Positions 4,444 through 7,043 of a stretch of DNA of 7,043 nt are shown piece after piece. The stretch lies in NCBI GenBank assembly GCA_020627605.1, contig JAHDGO010000106.1, positions 1 through 7,043 of the forward strand, written 5' to 3'. The notes under the pieces are model-generated. The model was not told the DNA's origin. It did no database searches and was given only the letters and a program-made list of their open reading frames with translations. The stretch is from Yoonia sp. Its GTDB lineage: Bacteria > Pseudomonadota > Alphaproteobacteria > Rhodobacterales > Rhodobacteraceae. Both the position numbers and the translations under genes were made by a program. Each line of letters opens with the position of its first letter. Positions within the stretch are counted from its first letter, which is position 1.

Positions 4444-6380
4444 GCGCGGCTTTGTCCTGTGGCACCAGCGGGGATGCGTGCGGCGATGCGGCGTTGCTGT
4501 GCGGCGATTTCATCACGCAAACCGGTGGGATAAGCCTCCAGCGGGGGTGGGCCGCCGAATTGCGCCTGCAAAAGAATGTCACGGGCAATCGGGGCCGCCG
4601 CGCGTGATCCGCCGCCGCCATGTTCGACGACGACAGAGACCGCGTAGCGCGGGTTGTCGAATGGGGCATAACCGACAAACAGCGCGTGGTCGCGGCGTTC
4701 CCACGGCAGGTCTTCATTGCGGGTGACCCCTGCGGCGCGCTCTTCCGGCGTGATCCGGCGCACCTGACTGGTGCCAGTCTTGCCAGCGATTTTGTGGGCC
4801 TCGTCCACCACGCGTGAGCCATAGGCCGTGCCGCGCCTGTGGTTGCAGACATCATTCATTGATGCGCGGACCCGGCGCAGCGTGTTTTCGTTGATACCAA
4901 GGCTTTCGCCCAGCCCGCTGGGTTGCTCCACCCCGTCGACCAGGCGCACCAGACGCGGCGTGACCTCACGCCCCGTGGCAAGCCGCGCGCACATGACCGC
5001 AAGCTGCAGGGGCGAGGCCAGCACATAGCCTTGCCCGATCGAGGCGTTGACGGTGTCGCCGATGCGCCAGTCCTCGCCATGTACCTCGGCCTTCCATTGC
5101 TTGTCGGGGGCCAGACCCTGCGCCACAGCCGAGAGCGGCAGATCATGGCGCACGCCAAGGCCAAGCCGCCGCGCCATTTCCGCCATTTTGTCGATGCCGA
5201 CGCGCTGGGCGATTTCGTAGTAATAGCAGTCGCAGCTTTGTTTCAGGCTTTCATGCAGGTTGATGTTGCCATGCCCGCCACGTTTCCAGCAATGGAAGCG
5301 GATGTTGAAAACATCAGTAAAACCAGGGCAATAGACGGTTTCATCGGGTGCGACGAGCCCTGCCTCGACCGCTGCCAGCAGCGTCACCATCTTGAAAGTC
5401 GATCCCGGTGGATAGGTGCCTTGCACAGCCTTGGCGGCCAGCGGGCGATATTTGTCGGCGTTCAGTCCATTCCAGTCCGTTGTCGAAATCCCCCTCACAA
5501 AAAGGTTCGGATCAAATGCAGGGGCAGAGGCCACAGCACGCAGGTCGCCATTTTCAAGGTCGATGACCACGGCACCGGCAGATTGCCCCTCCAGCCGGGC
5601 CTGTACATAGCTTTGCAGGCGGCTGTCGATGGTCAGTTGCACGTCCTTGCCAGGGTCGCCTTCCTGACGGTCAAGCTCGCGCATGATGCGGCCTGCGGCA
5701 TTGACCTCGATCCGGCGGGTGCCGGCGCTGCCGCGCAGGCTGGCCTCCAGCTTGTTTTCCGCACCACTTTTGCCGATCTGGAATTTGGGGATCTGCAGCA
5801 GCGGATCAGGATCTTCGATCCGGCTCAGGTCATAGTCGCTGACCGGGCCGACATAGCCCACCACATGCGCCAGATCAGCACCCAGCGGATAGACGCGGCT
5901 TAGCCCGACCTCGGCCTGAATGCCGGGCAGGGCAGGGGTATTCAGGTTGATCTCTGCCACATCTTCCCAGCTGAGCCGGTCTGCGATGGTCACCGGCACA
6001 AAGGGCGAGCGCCGCTGCATTTCCTGCATGGCGCGGGCCAGATCATCAGGATCGATATCGACGATCTCTGTCAGTTTGGCCAAAACGGCGCCAACATCGC
6101 CCGCGTCCTCGCGTACCATCACAACGCGGTAGTTTTGTTCGTTGGCGGCAATGGGAAAGCCGTTGCGATCAAAGATCAAACCGCGCGCTGGCGGCAGCAG
6201 ACGGATATTGATGCGGTTTTCCTCGGCCAGCAGACGGAATTCATCCGCCTGTTCGACCTGCATGGATTGCAGCCGCCACCCCAACAGCCCCATGACGCCA
6301 AGCTGCGCGCCACCGACGATCAGCGCGCGGCGGCTGATCATGTTGCTGCTTTCGATGATTTCTTTTGGCTGACGCCTCAT
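4440..6380 (-). CDS. mrdA: Penicillin-binding protein 2 (class B transpeptidase of the elongasome)
   Basis: A 646-residue D,D-transpeptidase that cross-links new side-wall peptidoglycan in the periplasm as partner of RodA, and a beta-lactam target. It has a short cytoplasmic N-terminus and one transmembrane anchor (about 19-38). A pedestal/dimerisation domain (about 60-235) includes PPARGLIFDRNG (63-74) and GKSGAENKLEASLRG (203-217). The transpeptidase domain (about 250-605) has S327-TFK (active-site Ser, Lys330), SCD (382-384, the SxN-type motif) and KTGTS (534-538). Between the first two motifs lie C351, C364, H370 and C383, positioned like the zinc ligands reported for Acinetobacter PBP2 (recalled, not checked). 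The anchor is preceded by SRRALIV, a twin-arginine-like sequence. The ATG overlaps the mreD stop (ATGA); AGGGGG, 8 bases upstream, supports this start over M14. Confidence 0.96.
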   Translation of the reverse strand: MRRQPKEIIESSNMISRRALIVGGAQLGVMGLLGWRLQSMQVEQADEFRLLAEENRINIRLLPPARGLIFDRNGFPIAANEQNYRVVMVREDAGDVGAVLAKLTEIVDIDPDDLARAMQEMQRRSPFVPVTIADRLSWEDVAEINLNTPALPGIQAEVGLSRVYPLGADLAHVVGYVGPVSDYDLSRIEDPDPLLQIPKFQIGKSGAENKLEASLRGSAGTRRIEVNAAGRIMRELDRQEGDPGKDVQLTIDSRLQSYVQARLEGQSAGAVVIDLENGDLRAVASAPAFDPNLFVRGISTTDWNGLNADKYRPLAAKAVQGTYPPGSTFKMVTLLAAVEAGLVAPDETVYCPGFTDVFNIRFHCWKRGGHGNINLHESLKQSCDCYYYEIAQRVGIDKMAEMARRLGLGVRHDLPLSAVAQGLAPDKQWKAEVHGEDWRIGDTVNASIGQGYVLASPLQLAVMCARLATGREVTPRLVRLVDGVEQPSGLGESLGINENTLRRVRASMNDVCNHRRGTAYGSRVVDEAHKIAGKTGTSQVRRITPEERAAGVTRNEDLPWERRDHALFVGYAPFDNPRYAVSVVVEHGGGGSRAAAPIARDILLQAQFGGPPPLEAYPTGLRDEIAAQQRRIAARIPAGATGQSRA

Positions 6381-6919
6381 AACGGTTGCCCCCTGCGGCC
6401 AACTTCACCCGGTGCCGCGCGGCTGACGCCCAGCAGAAAATGCGCGAAAAGCGCCACCAGCGGATAAACAACAATGGTTGCCGACATTTCCATGATGGCC
6501 AGCCCAAAGGGTGCCTGTGGCGCCATCACCAAAGCGATGATCAACCGGTTGATGAGTGTGATCCCGATAATTCCAATGGCGATTGTGCCCCATTCAACGA
6601 CCAGCGTCATGTTGCGAAACTCGCGGTGCTGGCGGCGGATGGTTTCTGTCAACAAGACCACCAGCAAGGTCCAAAGACCAGGTGGGCGCATGAACAGGAA
6701 ATCTGCCATCAGGAAAAACCCGGCTATCACCGGCACCGGCAGATAGGCAGGCTTGCGCGCAACCCAAAGCAGCGTTGCCGCCAGCAACAGGTCGGGCCCG
6801 GCCCAGTTTGCCGGGCGCATATCCAGCGGGACCAACTGAAACACGATGATCCAGAATGCGAGTGCGACAAAGATGCCGCGATGCATCCATGTGCGGGCGT
6901 CGGCACGGTCAGCCATCAT
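6377..6919 (-). CDS. mreD: Rod shape-determining protein MreD
   Basis: A 180-residue integral membrane protein with about five or six hydrophobic stretches (roughly 14-30, 42-54, 62-78, 82-92, 107-133, 141-165). MreD is a small polytopic member of the elongasome that works with MreC to link the cytoplasmic MreB filament to RodA/PBP2. Family features are GPDLLLAATLLWVARKP (41-57) and the DFLFMRPPGLWTLL stretch (73-86), with Asp and Pro-Gly within the membrane part as is usual for MreD. Function rests on hydropathy, these short motifs and position between mreC and mrdA, since MreD sequences diverge greatly. Two adjacent ATG codons (6919 and 6916) could start it; GAGG ends 3 bases from the first and 6 from the second, so the second may be used. 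It overlaps mreC by 11 bases and mrdA by 4. Confidence 0.92.
   Translation of the reverse strand: MMADRADARTWMHRGIFVALAFWIIVFQLVPLDMRPANWAGPDLLLAATLLWVARKPAYLPVPVIAGFFLMADFLFMRPPGLWTLLVVLLTETIRRQHREFRNMTLVVEWGTIAIGIIGITLINRLIIALVMAPQAPFGLAIMEMSATIVVYPLVALFAHFLLGVSRAAPGEVGRRGQPL
6389..6394 (-). promoter_or_regulatory. Ribosome binding site of mrdA
   Basis: The reverse strand reads AGGGGG at 6394-6389, 8 bases before ATG 6380 and within the mreD coding end. It supports the upstream start of PBP2 rather than the in-frame Met14, which has only a weak GAAAG ahead of it. Confidence 0.5.
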
Positions 6920-7043
6920 CCACCTCGCTTGTTTCCAGCGCGGCGGGGTTCAACACGGCGGGACCAAAAAATTCTTCTTCGGGTGCCAGCAGGCTGCCGG
7001 GATCACCAATCTCTTCATGGGGTTGTGCGCGCAGAACCCGCAG
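6909..7043 (-). CDS. mreC: Rod shape-determining protein MreC, C-terminal tail only (gene runs off the window)
   Basis: The reverse strand carries an open frame from the window edge to a TGA at 6911-6909, giving the last 44 residues of a protein. It begins LRVLRAQPHEE and continues as an acidic, low-complexity tail rich in Glu, Asp, Pro and Ala (GSLLAPEEEFFGPAV, ending ETSEVDDG). LRVLR would be the end of the last beta strand of the MreC periplasmic domain. The tail looks disordered and is of a kind common at MreC C-termini. Identification depends mostly on its place directly ahead of mreD, which it overlaps. MreC is a bitopic inner-membrane protein whose periplasmic part activates PBP2/RodA. 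None of its transmembrane or coiled-coil parts is in the window. Confidence 0.78.
   Translation of the reverse strand: MRVLRAQPHEEIGDPGSLLAPEEEFFGPAVLNPAALETSEVDDG
6921..6926 (-). promoter_or_regulatory. Ribosome binding site of mreD
   Basis: The reverse strand reads GAGGTG at 6926-6921, inside the mreC tail and one base before the tandem ATGATG. GAGG ends 3 bases from the first ATG (6919) and 6 bases from the second (6916), so spacing favours the second ATG as the working start. Confidence 0.55.

Noticed and set aside
4923..5903. Plus-strand open frame of 326 codons
   Set aside because: It is antisense to mrdA, whose PBP2 motifs are unmistakable; no ribosome site or recognisable domain.

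Overview
The window looks like a chromosomal segment of an alphaproteobacterium, most likely a member of the Rhodobacteraceae (roseobacter group). This is inferred from the GC-rich, GC-ending codon use, the character of the predicted proteins and the gene order mreC-mreD-mrdA-rodA followed by a GhrA-type reductase. No tRNA, rRNA, CRISPR array, insertion sequence or phage gene was seen.

Right two thirds (1718-7043, minus strand): a tightly packed run reads right to left as mreC (only its last 44 codons are in the window), mreD, mrdA (PBP2), rodA, a ghrA-like glyoxylate/hydroxypyruvate reductase gene and a gene for an exported thioredoxin-fold protein. The genes overlap by 11, 4, 4 and 1 bases and the last pair is separated by 3 bases, so the block is very probably one transcript with translational coupling. 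The first four products form the elongasome, which inserts lateral-wall peptidoglycan. RodA polymerises glycan strands, PBP2 cross-links them, and MreC and MreD connect them to MreB filaments. The last two genes have no obvious link to cell shape.

Left third (345-1714, plus strand): a two-gene unit holds a uracil-DNA-glycosylase superfamily protein with four cysteines placed like a [4Fe-4S] site, and an SseB-family protein that overlaps it by ATGA. This unit converges on the minus-strand block, with only 3 bases between the two stop codons.

Far left (1-171, minus strand): the N-terminus of an ABC transporter ATPase, probably of the polysaccharide-export type, cut off by the window edge just after Walker A.

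The only real intergenic space (172-344) lies between the divergent ATPase and UDG genes. It holds three successive inverted repeats (201-224, 252-282, 287-308) and a perfect TTGACA box directly after the third. This is the part of the window least explained by known genes. Otherwise the region is conserved housekeeping DNA, and I see no clear undescribed multi-gene system. The most interesting protein details are a Cys/His cluster in PBP2 that could bind zinc, a twin-arginine-like N-terminus on PBP2, and a departure from the family-4 active-site motif in the UDG-like protein.
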